Source of the DNA: Arbacia lixula
Taxonomy: Eukaryota; Echinodermata; Echinoidea; Arbacioida; Arbaciidae
Assembly: GCA_963669155.1 (NCBI GenBank)
Contig: OZ022589.1
Coordinates: 6,911,723 to 6,975,722 of the forward strand
Length of the DNA: 64,000 bases
Direction of reading: 5' to 3'
Shown: one piece after another, positions 1-12,700 of the stretch
Position numbering within the stretch: the first letter of the stretch is position 1
Layout of the letters: each line of letters opens with the position of its first letter
Made by a program: the position numbers and the translations under genes
Notes under the pieces: model-generated
Databases searched by the model: none
Seen by the model: the letters and a program-made list of their open reading frames with translations, nothing else
What the model was told of the DNA's origin: nothing

Positions 1-121
1 ATGAACACATTATTATGAGCAACATTGATAATGATGCTGAAAATCCTAGCACTAAATGATCAGAATGTTGTTAATAGCCATGATATTAACATCAGTAATG
101 ATAATGATAATGTTGTCCTGA

Positions 122-272
122 GCCATGTTGCATATGTTTCAATTATTTTAACTTACCATCAATGGTAACTTCCATGGCAACAGGTGCAATAAGCAGAGCT
201 CATTAGGTATTTCCATGGTAGTTACCATTAATGGTAAGTTACGCTAATTGAAAACTAGATTGAACATGGCCC
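122..272. repeat. Foldback element, family A (copy 1)
   Basis: Ends gccatgttgcat and caacatggcc-like; the arms contain taccatcaatggtaac and ttaccattaatggtaag, so the halves are imperfect reverse complements. The core has the gagctcattgg-type motif seen in all family A copies. Confidence 0.75.
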
Positions 273-469
273 AGATTATTACAATGATAATATGACTGAT
301 GATATTACCTAGTAACGGTTGTAACTCATATTGCAGCAACAAGCATGGACGCTACGGTATATCTCAATTTAACAACATATTCACTGCAGCAGTCAAGATC
401 TTCCCATACTCCGACCTCGTTGTATCCCATACACTGATGTGGTCACTCACTTACAACCTAAATTATTAA

Positions 470-834
470 AGGGCATATACTGTACTGGGAAGGCAAAAAG
501 GCCTTCAAAATGTAATTGTTAGCAATCTTCTTGCCAATGGTCTTAAATTCATGTATTGTCTATTTTACAGGCTTGCTGAAAGTTATCTGCCCTCAAATGA
601 TCCACATATGGAGTAATTAATGATTAATGATTAAATCCTCAAAATGTTCGGCCCGAACATTTCAAGGATTTGTGATTTAATCACTTATTACTCCAAATGT
701 GGATCATTTGTGGGCAAGTAACTTTCAGCAAGTTTCTAAAATGGACAATACATGAATTTAAGACCATTGGCAAGAAGATTGCTCGCGATCACCTTTTGAA
801 GGCCTTTTTGTCTTCCCAGTACAGTATACTCCCT
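470..834. repeat. TTAA-flanked palindromic element, 365 bp (copy 1)
   Basis: Flanked by TTAA at 466-469 and 835-838. Arms start agggcatatactgta and end tacagtatactccct; the halves fold back along nearly the whole length around a centre of atgttcggcccgaacat near 648-664. A second copy of exactly 365 bp lies at 10726-11090. Confidence 0.88.
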
Positions 835-1129
835 TTAATCTTCGAAAACCTTTTATGGGTCATGGGTAAAAAATAAATCCAGTCTGTTTTCACTGTCTAA
901 TATTTTTTCCTGAGTCCTAGGCTGGGAGGAAAAAAGTTCCCATTAATGAAATTGGGGAAGATGGCACCCGTATCCAGGCATTAATGGCAAGCACTTAATG
1001 CACAATTACATTAAACGCTTTTTCCACTGCATCAATGACAGGAAAAGATTAATGGATGAGTTGGAAGAATTCAGTGTTACTGGAAAGCAGTGTAACCAAA
1101 TTATACAGCATACCAGGAAGAGGGAAATA

Positions 1130-1640
1130 TAGGTGCGTCTGCATTAGCCAGATCAGACGAAATAGCGAGCTATTTTGCTGATCCGGGGAACTAGCCTGAA
1201 GTTGAGTTCGCGTCTTCATTAGCTCGAAACTCGGGATACGTAAGCTCGAGCTCGGGTTGCATTAATTATCCCGAGTTTTGCAGTTGTGCGACGGGAATAG
1301 GCCATGACCGCATGGTTTTGGTCGTGAGCTCGCATTCACGCACGTGTAAAAACCTATTAAGTAAACAATACCTCGTGGGCGCTGATGCATGCCGGGATCG
1401 AGAAATTTTCAGGCTAATGAAGACGCTCCGAGCTAGCTCGGGCTAGTTCTCGAACTAGCTCGAGCTAGCTCCATCTAGCCCAAGATTTCTTGGGAAATTT
1501 TCTTGACCAAATAGCGAGCTATTTTGCCTGATCTGGCTAATGAAGACGCAAATAGCTAGCTATTTCGTGATCTGGCTAGCTAACCCGATCAGAACAAGCT
1601 CGCTATTTTGCCCAGCTCGAGCTGATGAAGACGCCCCTTA
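1130..1640. repeat. AGCT-rich dispersed repeat (copy 1)
   Basis: Dense agctagct / gagctcgagct words and aatagcgagctattt palindromes; begins aggtgcgtctgcattagc and ends gatgaagacgcccct, so the ends are inverted (gcgtctgcat versus gatgaagacgc). A diverged copy is at 11871-12333. Confidence 0.65.
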
Positions 1641-2404
1641 AATGTCATGCTCTGGTGACATGTTCACCGACATATTGGTTACAAGAATTTGGAATCCCGG
1701 AGTTGCATGGTTACACTCCTGTCAATGTACTCGGGGCTTAACGAGTCAAAGTTTGCTTTGTGTTAAATCTACAGTGACTTAGTGTTTTCATTTCCTCGGG
1801 TAGGATTTTTCAAGGGAAATGATCAAATGGTTTAGTTGTGACATTCTCACTGTCATAAAAAAGAAAGAAAAGCACTTAGAGTTTCCTGTATTTTTTCTTG
1901 GTTTCCTTCTCTCTTGAGAGGAGGCCAAATTTCCTTCCATGACGTAAACATGAAGTACATGTACATTTTGGGTCAAATTAGTCGGTAGGCTCAAAGCTGT
2001 GTCAGTCAGTCAGGCAATCTGTTAGTCCGAATGAATGTGTCTGAAATGCACAGACTAGCTTGTATGTAAAAAGCTATATATGTGCAAGCTAGAATCAAGT
2101 TGCCCAGAGTCACATCACATCCAGATACCATGAACTATGCAGTGTCTGGTCGGCCAGACTACACCTGTCACGCCAGATGAATGCTTGACCTGTACAAAGC
2201 ATGTGGAAATTATTTTTGCTCTATTAGACTTTTTGATACTGATTTACATTGAGTTTATTCTACAGACATTATGACACTGTCTTCCAACATGTGTCTGATA
2301 TATGGGTCTAGGGCTACACCTCACCTAAAGTGCCAGTCATGTTGTTGTTGTTAGTGGTGGTGGTGGTGGTGGGGGAGGGGGGGGGGGGAGCCTTTCCAAA
2401 ACCA

Positions 2405-2830
2405 CCACATGTAGTCTGTGTTTTTCCAGATTGATGCAGATTCATTGACGAGAGGCTGGCAAGGATTTTTGCCTTCAAAAATGATACTAGGAACTATGTT
2501 GATACATGATACTAGGCTATGTTGCATAAATGTAGGTTTTCAATTACTGTTAATTTCTATCAATGGAAACAGGTGCAATAATGAGAGCACATTCGCTGTT
2601 GCCATGGTAGTTACATATTGCAATAATTGAAAATCTGTATACACCATGGCCTGGGTAGGATATTGAAACAAATTGAGAAAAAAAAAACCTGCACATATTT
2701 CCCACCTTGACACAGGGCTTTAGAATATTCATATGAAAACTACATGTAGTCTGTGTTTTTCAGACTCATTGATACAGATTCACTGACGAAAGGCTGGCAA
2801 GGTTTTTTCCTTCAAAACATGATACAGGAA
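2405..2830 (+). repeat. Direct duplication with a foldback element between the copies
   Basis: The roughly 85-base stretch at 2405-2490 (acatgtagtctgtgttttt ... gaggctggcaagg) recurs at 2741-2830, offset about 335 bases. A family A element occupies 2518-2652 between them. Confidence 0.7.
2518..2652. repeat. Foldback element, family A (copy 2)
   Basis: Ends atgttgcata and accatggcct; the inner part has caggtgcaataatgagagc and gccatggtagttac as in the other A copies. The left arm is partly deleted. Confidence 0.7.
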
Positions 2831-3229
2831 TAGGAACAGATAGGATGTTATAACAAATTGAGTCAAAACCCTGCGCATCATGGCCTATCTTGAGACGGGG
2901 CCTGGCTGGGCGTAATGAAGTAATTTCCCTTGGCTGATTGAAAGAGGAAAGTCCCGTCCTTGACCACTGGGGGGGGGGGGGGGGGGGCTCTTAGCTGCTC
3001 CTGCTGGACTTGTAAAACTAGAGAATCCAACGAAGACATTTATTTTTAAGGGGCAAGATGAAAAATATGTCTGCTAGAATGCTTGTATTAGGGCAGAATG
3101 AACTGTTTGCAGGTCTACAGGTACATGCATCATGTTTGTGTACAACGTTTACAGGAAATATACTGTAGTGTGAGCAAAGCTGATCTTGCTTTGGGAGTTG
3201 ACCATTTAAAGGTAAAAGGGATAGTTGTG

Positions 3230-3660
3230 GTAATGATAATTAATAATAATAATAATGATATTAACATTAGTACAGTGTTTAAAAAAGCACTTTAGAGAGT
3301 GAAAACAAAATGGACACATCAAAATATACGTATAGATTTACAATAATTTGCATTAAAAATGATTTTTGAGATGGTTGTTAATAGAGTCCATAGTAGATGC
3401 TTCAGGGAAGTGTATTGGTAGATTTTTCCAAGTATAGGGGCAATTTAAGAGCATAAAAAGAGTGATCACCATGGCATGTCATGGTACAGGGTCCGGAAGC
3501 AAACTGCAGGTGGGCTGTTGTAGAAGAACAGAGGCATATTGCTGCTGAAGAAACTGAGGTTGAAAGGAAGGAAACATGGTCCTGGAGATAGGAAGGAGCG
3601 AGGTTATGATTTATTTTATAAGAAGAAGTTTGGATATAATTGGACCCATTATCATGGCAG
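3230..3660 (+). repeat. Dispersed repeat preceded by a (TAA)n tract (copy 1)
   Basis: An aataataataataatg tract is followed by aaaaagcactttagagag and a block including gtcatggtacagggtc and gaagaaactgaggt. The same order occurs at 60682-61135. It resembles the end of a retroposon, but the family is not recognised. Confidence 0.6.
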
Positions 3661-3775
3661 AACCTTTCTGAAAGCGTCACAGATCCTGGTTCGATTTCAA
3701 CAATTTCATAATTTCTAACGATTTCCCTCTGTGATCTGGAAATTTAATGAAGTTTGGACCTGTAGTTACAGCCAG

Positions 3776-3919
3776 GCCGTGTTGCATAAAACTTACCATT
3801 GATGGTAACTTTGCTATCATTGACAAGTTCTGTGGAAACCTTGAATTTGATTGGCTGTTGAGTGATGTTACCATTGATGACAGAGTTTCCATTAATGGTA
3901 AGTTTTATGCAACATGCCC
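3776..3919. repeat. Foldback element, family B (copy 1)
   Basis: Starts gttgcataaaacttaccat and ends atggtaagttttatgcaac, exact reverse complements for about 19 bases. The core holds ccttgaatttgattggctg, typical of family B. Confidence 0.8.
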
Positions 3920-4678
3920 AGATCTGCACTTCCATGTTTATAGGGAACCATAGTAATGACCAGTATTTCTCCAACCTTGAAATTTACATGTATGGATGAA
4001 ATTTCAGTCTACATTCTGTCCAAATTATTACAGCAGCTTGAATTTTGTTGTTCATGAAAGAGTGTGTTGAGTATAGAATCATCCCTTTAAAATGTCATTT
4101 TGATGAACAACATTTCAGATATCACACCATTTCTTGAATATTTGTTTTAGAATGGTGCTTCTATAAACATTTCAGAATGTGCTTGTTTTCATAAGAATGT
4201 AAATAGAATTACAAGTCACTGTCTGAAAATGTTGTTTTAAGCCTAAAAATAGTGTCTGGTAAAACACACTCATTGGTGTGGCCAGGGTTGAGATGGCCAT
4301 ACTATGTGCATGTATGGTAAGGACTTCCTGTATGCACAAAGTGCAGTATGAAGGTGTTTTTTTTTTAGTAAGATCAACTTTCAACTTAATAAAACAACTC
4401 TGATAGTGAAACATCCATTCATTAGTGACCTTCTGTATAGAGAGACCAATTTTTTTTTTTTTTTTTTGAACAATTTTTCATTAGAACCGGGTTTAAAGTA
4501 GCCTGTGCAGAAAGGTCAGGGCTATGAGATAATTTATTTTATTTTTTGTTCTCATTTTCAATGATTTCTTTGTGATATCCTGAAATCAAACAAACATCAG
4601 ATTTATGGTCATGGTAAAATGACACTCCATGTATTGCAGGGCTCACAATCCTTGCCACATAAATACCCCTTACACTAC

Positions 4679-4899
4679 AGCTCAAAGGAATTGGCATAGG
4701 GAAAGGGAAATGGAAGAAATGGAATGAGCCGCAGTTTTAAACTGCGGTGTATTTTGTCCAGTTCAGCATGAAACACGATGTTTTTTTAGGCTAAAGCATT
4801 GTGTTTCATTCTGAACTAGACAAAATATACCCCGGTTTAAAACTGCGGCTCCTTCCTTTTCTTCCCTTTCCCTTTCCCTATGCCAATTCCTTTGAGCTG
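4679..4899. repeat. Long foldback element, 221 bp
   Basis: Left end cagctcaaaggaattggcat, right end atgccaattcctttgagctg: perfect inverted termini that continue as gggaaagggaaa / tttccctttccc. Inside, gccgcagttttaaactgcgg is itself a palindrome. No second copy was noticed here. Confidence 0.85.
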
Positions 4900-5781
4900 T
4901 TGTGTACCTTAACTCTTTCATTACCATAGGCATTAATATGTGTATTGAACCAATGGGGATTTCAAAACTAGGAAATGGAAGGGCTGATTTAAAAGCATGA
5001 ATGCCAGGGAGACCATCCCACCCACTGTTTTAACTGGTATCCATGACATTGGGGCAAATAAACAGACTTTTTTTTAGCAGGAAATTCATACTTTGTCTCG
5101 TCTTTCATTGCCATCCTTTCTGCTGAGAAGCCAAGTCTGTGATAATACACCAATGAAACAGTTAAGAAATCCTGTCAATAGATTTTCATGTTAAAGGAAA
5201 TGTGCATCCTGTCGGTAGATTCTCATTTTAAAGGAAAACAAGCAATTTGACCCAATAAATATGCCTTGTCCGTTATGTTAGCTTCATCTTGTTGCAATTT
5301 TCAATCTTCCTGAAAACTTAATATAGGTTTGTTAACAATGTACCATTGAATTTCTAGTTGAAACTAAACCTTTCAATTTCTACAAGTAAGATCAGTTTTT
5401 GCCATTTTTAGCCAAGTTTGGCAAAGATAATTGATCTACGACCTGTGAATAATTTGGCCTCCAATCCAATCAGTCCATCTAAATGTAGTTATCCATTCTT
5501 GTATCAAGTTTGGTGAAAAATTGATATTAATCAGCTAGTTATTTTGAAAACACACAGAAATTTCCAAACTCTAAGATCGCCAATAGTACCGGCATTATGT
5601 GGTGTAATGCTTCATACAAGCATCAACAAAGAAGGTAATTAACTTGTCACAATCTCGATAGATCAAAGGTGCATGTTGTGTTTATTGGAAATGAGTGCAT
5701 CTACGGTACGTGTAAAAATTTATACTCGTCTTAATTCCATGAACAGATAGATCTTGAGAAGGGTTTTACTAGTGGTTTTGA

Positions 5782-6060
5782 TAGATTGATAGAGAGCACA
5801 AGAAAAATAGAAAGAGAGGGATATTGAGCAAGAGACAAAGGGACATAGGATATGTAGAGAGAGGGGGACACAGAGAGAGAGAGAGACAGAGAGAGACAGA
5901 CAGACAGAGACAGAGATGAACAGACAGAGAGACAGAGAGATATATAGAGAGAAAGAGAGACAGAGAGACAGTGAGATACAGAGAGAGATGGAAAGAGATA
6001 GAGAGATAGAGAGAGAGAGATAGAGAGAGACAGAGAGAGATGCAGAGAGAGAGATGGAGA
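5782..6060 (+). repeat. GA-rich microsatellite
   Basis: Interrupted (GA)n/(GACA)n purine tract ending about 90 bases before the first exon in the window. Confidence 0.9.
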
Positions 6061-6147
6061 TAATAATGTAGATTATGATTAATTGAGTTTATTGAATTGA
6101 ATGTATTCTCCTATCCTGACTGTGTCTTGAATATTGCTATTTCTCAG

Positions 6148-6297
6148 TCCAGGGTCATCCATCAGCAGAAAGGGGAGCGCAACTTCCACTCCTTCTACCA
6201 ACTCCTGGTGGGATGCCCCGAGCAGCTCCTCAAGGAGTTCAGACTGAAGAGAGATGCAAGTCTCTACTACTTCATCAACCAGGGTAACGGCTCAGTG
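6148..6297 (+). CDS. Myo1d: Myo1d-like exon, motor domain (window residues 1-50)
   Basis: Acceptor tatttctcag and donor gtgagt; 50 whole codons, phase 0 at both ends. It encodes [20 protein letters not shown], the signature that follows switch I in class I myosins. The previous exon, which should end in a YLLEKS-like sequence, is not in the window. A CT-rich microsatellite starts about 140 bases downstream. Confidence 0.95.
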
Positions 6298-6685
6298 GTG
6301 AGTTCTCAACCCCCCCCCCCCCCTTCTCCCTAGCATCCCATCTTTATCTCTGTCTGTTTCTCTACCCCGTACATATACACCACCTATCCGCAAAATAAAC
6401 GCAACATTTGCAGCAATTTAATTATGATTATGGTATATGAACGGGGCTTCAGTCTCTGTCTTTCCCTCTACCCCCTCTCGATCTATATCTATCTGCATCT
6501 CCCACCCTCTCTCTGTCTCTCTGTGTCTCTTTCTATATATCTTACTCTGTCTCCTTCCCTTGGTTTCTCCTTTGTCTCTCTTTTTCTCTGCCTGTCTCTG
6601 TCTCTATATATTTCTCTTTGTCTCTCTCTCTCTGTCTATCTTTCTATCTGTCTGTCTCTATCTTTCTCTCTCTTTCTCTGTCATG

Positions 6686-6717
<32 letters not shown>

Positions 6718-9700
6718 GTCACGCTCTCTCTCTCTCTCTCTCTGTCTCTCTCTGCCTTCTCTCTATCTATCTTTCTCTTTCTCTTGTTTCTACAGTCAGA
6801 CAGTCTTTCAACCATGCATTCATTGATTGTTATAGAGTGAGTGAATGAATGAATTGGTAAGATAGGGTGTAAGTAAATGATTGATTTATTGATTGGTTGA
6901 TTGATTGATCATTCATTCATCCACTCATTCATTGAATTATCTTTCTGTCATTAATTGTTGTTTAATTGTTTTATCCCCCTTTTTGTTTCTTCTTCTACTT
7001 TGTCATCATGCATGTAATAATTTGGTACTTTATTCATTCTTGTATTATTGATATGAACATATCCACTAATTTATTTGTTAATTAAGTTATTCACTCATAT
7101 ATACTAATACATTCACAAATTAATACTGTCATTCAGTGATCCCACTGGTCAATCATTCTTTCGTAAGTTAATTTCTCTAACACCCATACTTTTGTGATAC
7201 TTAATATTCATTTTTGTTTATTCTATTTAGAAACAAATTGAACAGGTAATGTATCTATTCTGACTTCTATCTCATGTAGTACACTTTTGTCACTTCGATT
7301 AAGCTTGGCGCTTGCAATACAGTGTCTGTCTATTTCTGTGAGCTTGTTTGTCTGTGTACTGTTTTTGTAAAAACAAAAAATATACTAAACCTGCATCAAC
7401 AACTTTCAAACTACAATGCTGTTTGTAGGGTGCAGTGACCTGTGTCTCCTGTACGTGTTATATGTACAGCATAATAGTTTCTACAAAGGTTTGTGTGTAG
7501 TAGTGCATCTATGTATGTAGTGTGTATTTGGGATGATGTTGTTAGTATAATTTGAATTAATATGTGTATAGAGTCTATAGACTAAAGCCTGTAAATTGCC
7601 ATTAAAAAAACATGTTTGCTTCCGAATGCTGTTTTTCCCTGGCTTATATCCTTACAGGTGGGGATAACCATCTGTTGATGCAAAGAATCAATCTCCTCTA
7701 TTCCTGCTAACATATTTTGTTTTCCTGTGAATATAATCAGAGTACCATAAAATATGCATATCATGTCTTTTGTTCATGTAGAATCATGGCTCACATTATT
7801 TGAAATGTTCTAAGAAGAAAGCAGCCAAGGTGAGAATACCAAGGAATCCCGACCCCCCCCCCCTTCAACCTGCATACCCCTACCCTTCACCCCCCCCTGC
7901 ATCCCCCCATCCCAGGTCCCCCCTCCCCCCCCCCCTCCCCATCTCTGCCTGTGCCTTGTGCTGCATGTGTAGCCTTCTTGCCAGGATGCCAACACAAAAA
8001 TAATAGCTGCTTCAGGACAATCTGGGAGCAATTCAACTATGGTTGGACAAAATCTCCAATGAGTGCAAAATCACAGAGAAATATGATTTCAAATAAACAG
8101 ATGGACACGTACACAAACAACTTTTTATCCAAATTACAGTAAGGATCAAGAAATACTTGCTGGGACTACTCTTCAGGCCTGAAGTTGTGTGTGTGTGTCA
8201 GCCTATTTATTTGTAACCATGTTTCAGGGGAAAAAGTACACAGGGGCACATGGCCATTTTGCTCCTGAAGTGCTTGAAAGAGCCCTGGAAAATGTTAAAA
8301 GAGCCCCCCAAATTCCTTTAGACACAATGTAAAATTGTAGCCAAATGTGCTCAAAAAGTAGCCCCAACAAATTTTGAATTAAATTTTTCCCTGGGCCTTA
8401 TGTCACCAAATGAACATCCTGAGATATGTTGTGCACGAAGATGAATATTTGCCAGACGGAATCTCTGTCACATTGCATAGGCTAAGTTTGTAGCTCTGAT
8501 ACCCATGTCATATTCTCGCTGCTCAGGCTTGACCCGGTCGCCTGCATCGTGGTAGCGTCAAGGGGGAGGGAGAATAATCGTTAAATGCTTTCAGAAGGCA
8601 ATTCGGAAGTGAAACTGTGTTTTTCAAGCACAACAAGCTGGTGTATGTACAGTAGTGCAACTGTTTGGGCCCAAAGTCTAGTGTGTTTAGATTGAACAAT
8701 GGACTTCTGCTCAGTAAGTGTACCACCGAACAATGCCTGCGAAGACTACAATTATATATCGGTCAAGGACCCCAGTTGCTGCATGAATATCATACAGTCG
8801 CTACATGGGTCTGTCATCAAGGATACTTTTTACTTTAAAAAAAACATTCTGTATGTTTTGTATGCCTGTTTATTTTGCCATCTTTTTCCATAAGAAAATA
8901 GGGCAACATAGTCAGACACAAATTGTTTTTAAAGAGCCTGCTTTTTTTATTCATTGGGGAAATTACAGCAAAACTAAAAAAAATACCTTTAACCATTTCA
9001 GAAAACTGAAATGCTAAAGTGAGGTTATTATACATCAAATGTTTGCAGCATCTTGCATGTAGGTGTCAATTATTGTAACTTACCATGAATGGTAACTTCC
9101 ATGGCGGGAACTCTCATTGTTGCACCTGGCAGGTGTTTCACCAAGCTGTTCATAAGTTACGAGCGACATTACGAATTAACGACTGGTGATCCCTTCTCAT
9201 GCTAAATCAGATTCTCAATGAAGAAAATTAAGGGTGGTATCGCATTTAGCACAAGAAGGAATCACCAGTCGTTTGTAAAGTCGTTCGTAACTTACGAACA
9301 GCTTGGTGATACACCAGCCTGTTGCCAGAGTAGTTACCATTGATGATAAGTTGCAATAATTGAAGTTCTATTTGCAACATGGCCCAGGACAAGACAACAA
9401 AACATGTGACGGCTGATATTGAAGCCTAGATATGTCATGAAATGGAAACCTTGAGCCAAGCCATGCTTTATATCTGAGGGAGGAAAAGAAATTCACAGGT
9501 GCCAATTTGTTTTTAAAGGGATGGTTTACTTTGAAATTAAGTTGTTTCAATAAAAGCAGATAATGAACGAAACATGTTCATAAAGGTTTGATGTAAAACC
9601 GTCAAAGGACAAAAAGGTTCTGATCTTTTTTATTTTGTGACGTGCGACATGCTCTCCCATATGTTATGTACAATTTTTTGTTTAATGTCTATTTTCTCAA

Positions 9701-12700
9701 AATGATATGTATCATTTTACCTGTGACATCACAAAATTGAATTTTCAAAAGATTATTACTTTCCTTTCCTCTGACGAATTTTCATCAAACCTTCATTAAA
9801 AAGTTTCTGTCATGTTTCTGCTTTTATTGAAACCAACTTATCTTCAGTGTGAACTATCCCTTTAACCCTTCGCGTGCCAAATACAATGTTGTGTATTGAT
9901 GGTGAAATCATTAATAAATGCATGGGCTCTTTTATGGCATTGTAAATTTTTCCACTGAATGTCACTTATGCATGCACTATATGTTCTTTGCAATGTCAGC
10001 AGTAAAAGCTGTTCTGCATGTGTGCATTAAAGGGAAAGTCCACCCTGAAGTTAAGTTGGGTTTAATGACAGCAAAAATATGGAAAAAAAAAACATATCAA
10101 TGAAGGTTTGACGTAAATCTGATAAGGCTAAGCAACCTTCACTATGTTTTTCACATTCTTGCATTTTCACCAAACCTTAACAAATACTTATATGTTTCTT
10201 TCATGTTCTTGCATTTATTAAAACCAACTTACCTTCAGGGTGGACTTTCCCTTTAAATGCCTTCTGCAAACAGAAGAGGGTTTCTTTTCACATCCGCAAT
10301 TATAGCCCAGGGGGGTGTTTCACCAAGCTGATCGTAAGCTACGAACAACTTTACGAATGACTGGTGATCCCTTCTTGTGCTAAATCACTTTCTCAATGAT
10401 TTTGATCCCATCAGCTTTTAAGTTCAAATCTGATGTTTATAAATGAAACTTCTTGTTGTTAACAAGTGTCTGAATACAAAGCTTATGACTTGTCAAATTT
10501 TATTAGGATTGTTGGAAATTGAATTAACTCCCAATATGTTAAAACAGGAACAAAGTGTGGTATCGTATTTGGCACAAGAAAGTATCACCAGTTGTTCTAA
10601 AGTCGATCGTAGCTTACGAACAGCTTAATTGGGGAAACACCCCTTGGCTTGTGAGTGTGATACCATGGGAAGAAATTGTATGCTTGTTGCGCATGTGTGA
10701 ATTTGCATATTGACACATCTTTTAAAGGGCATATACTGTACAGGGAAGACAAAAAAACCTTCAAAAGGGTGATTGTGAGCAATCTTCTTACCAATGGTCT
10801 TAAATTCATGCAATGTCCATTTTAGAAACTTACTGAAAGTTATTTGCCCTCAAACAATCCACATTTTCCACAATTAGTGATTAAATCACAAATCCTCCAA
10901 ATGTTCGGCCCGAACACTTGAGGATTTGTATTTTAATCACTCATTTCTCCAAATGTGGATCATTTGAGGGCAAATAACTTTCAGCAACTTTCTAAAATGG
11001 ACATTACATGAATTTAAGACTATTGGTAAGAAGATTACTCAAGATCACTCTTTTGAAGGTTTTTTTTGTCTTCCCAGTACAGTATGCCCTTTAAGATGCC
11101 TGGTATTAGCCCAGATGTACAATGTAAATGTAAAATTTGGATCGTGACCTATTTTGATCAAAGTCAGCTTATTATTGTAACCCGTTGCTTACGGTTAGAT
11201 TTTCCTGCTTCGTTAACCCTGATCCAGTTTGATGTTGAAATTTGCCATGGAACTGCACTAACCAAATGAGTGTGGCTGACTTTTACCCTTTAAGGCATTT
11301 TTTGTAATGGCTTTATAGTTGAGACGTACATGTAGTCTTGTACACAAAACAATGGTACACTTGGGTAGTTGTGGTTTCATAAAAAAATAAGTGGCACTTC
11401 ACCGGTTATTTCGATGGCGGGACATATAGCGTAATATCATACATGTAACTCAGAGCTGAATTCCAACTCTCAACTACTGTACATGTTGTCCACTCAAAAT
11501 TCAAAACTGGGTATACTCTTGTCTTCTAAACCCCAAATAAGACAAACTCTATTTATACATGCTGGTGTATTGCGACTATATTCACATATAGGAAATATAA
11601 GAAATGAGAGATGTTATTCTTAAGTATAAAAGAAGTGATTCCGTTCCCGTGGTGACATCATAGTAGTATTAAAGCAGAAAGGAGTTGATTGTAGTGATGT
11701 CAGTCTTCTCCTTGAAGTCGTAACTTTCTCTTTATTAAACTTCAAGCAAGAAATTTCCCAAAGCATATGAAACCAGAATTAAATCTACGTCCTTGGTCAT
11801 TCCCCCATACCAAATTGTAAATGTCAACCCCAGTAGAGTTGAGAGGCCTGAAGAATGTTGGTAGATTAGAAGGTGCATCTGCATTAGCACAATCTAACAA
11901 GATAGCTAGCTGCATGCAGTTTGCTGATCCAGGAAACTAGCCTGAAGTTGCAATTGCATCTTCATTCGCTCGAAACTCAGGCTGAGTGAATTAGCTCGAT
12001 GTCCGTGCATGTGTAATGTGAACCCGAAATGGGCGATGACCGCTTGGATTGAAAATAATTTTACACACGATTCAGGCTGTGAGTTTGTCCTCATATATAA
12101 TGTAATTATGTAAAAACATAATGTAAACAATGCCTCAGTGTGCGCTCATGCATGATGGGATCAAGAAAAGTTTCAAGCTAATGAAGATGATCCGCGAAAT
12201 AGCAAGCTAGTTCACGAATTAGCTACCGGTAGCCATTTGGCCATCCAGCCCGAGATGTCTTGGGAAACTTTCTAGAAAAAATGTCTCTCCCAAATAGCTA
12301 CCTATTTCAGCTAATATGGCTACTGAAGATGCAAATAGGGGGGAGGGGGGTGTTCAGGAATCCTGCAAGGGGGTGTTTAGGTGGGAGCCAGTGGAGAAGC
12401 ATGATCAGAGCTGAATTCGTTGTCCACCTGTGTATTTTTATTTCTATTTAAATCACGTTATTTTGTTCATTTGTCTGCTATAGAGCAGCCAGGTGGGCAA
12501 CGACAGAAGGGACTACAAGGCGGCGCAGGAGGCCATGAGGGATCTAGGCTTCACCCCTGATGAGCAGAAGACGGTCTGGACCATGGTAGCAGCCATCATC
12601 CACCTCGTAAGTCTACCACACCCTCTATCATTATGCAGTTTCAAGTTCAAAATTTATTTCAATTTCTACAGACATCCTGCGTGGCATTGTATTTTTCTTT

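Larger units (their letters stand above)
1..6147 (+). other. Intron of the myosin gene, repeat-rich, no exon seen
   Basis: Neither strand shows a long open frame or a recognisable myosin exon. The stretch holds foldback elements, a TTAA element, a tandem duplication, a dispersed retroelement-like repeat and a GA microsatellite, listed separately. Confidence 0.7.

Noticed and set aside
122-272. Regularly repeated palindromes as a CRISPR-like array
   Set aside because: The copies are dispersed over 61 kb with no spacers of set length, and the genome is eukaryotic.
2418-2630. Possible myosin exon after gtttttccag
   Set aside because: The segment is duplicated at 2741 with indels, encodes no myosin motif and runs into a foldback element.
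3402-3680. 92-codon minus-strand ORF
   Set aside because: Within a repeat shared with 60,900-61,130 where the frame is not kept.
6424-6848. Leu/Ser-rich open frames of up to 138 codons
   Set aside because: They translate a CT microsatellite in three frames; composition alone keeps them open.
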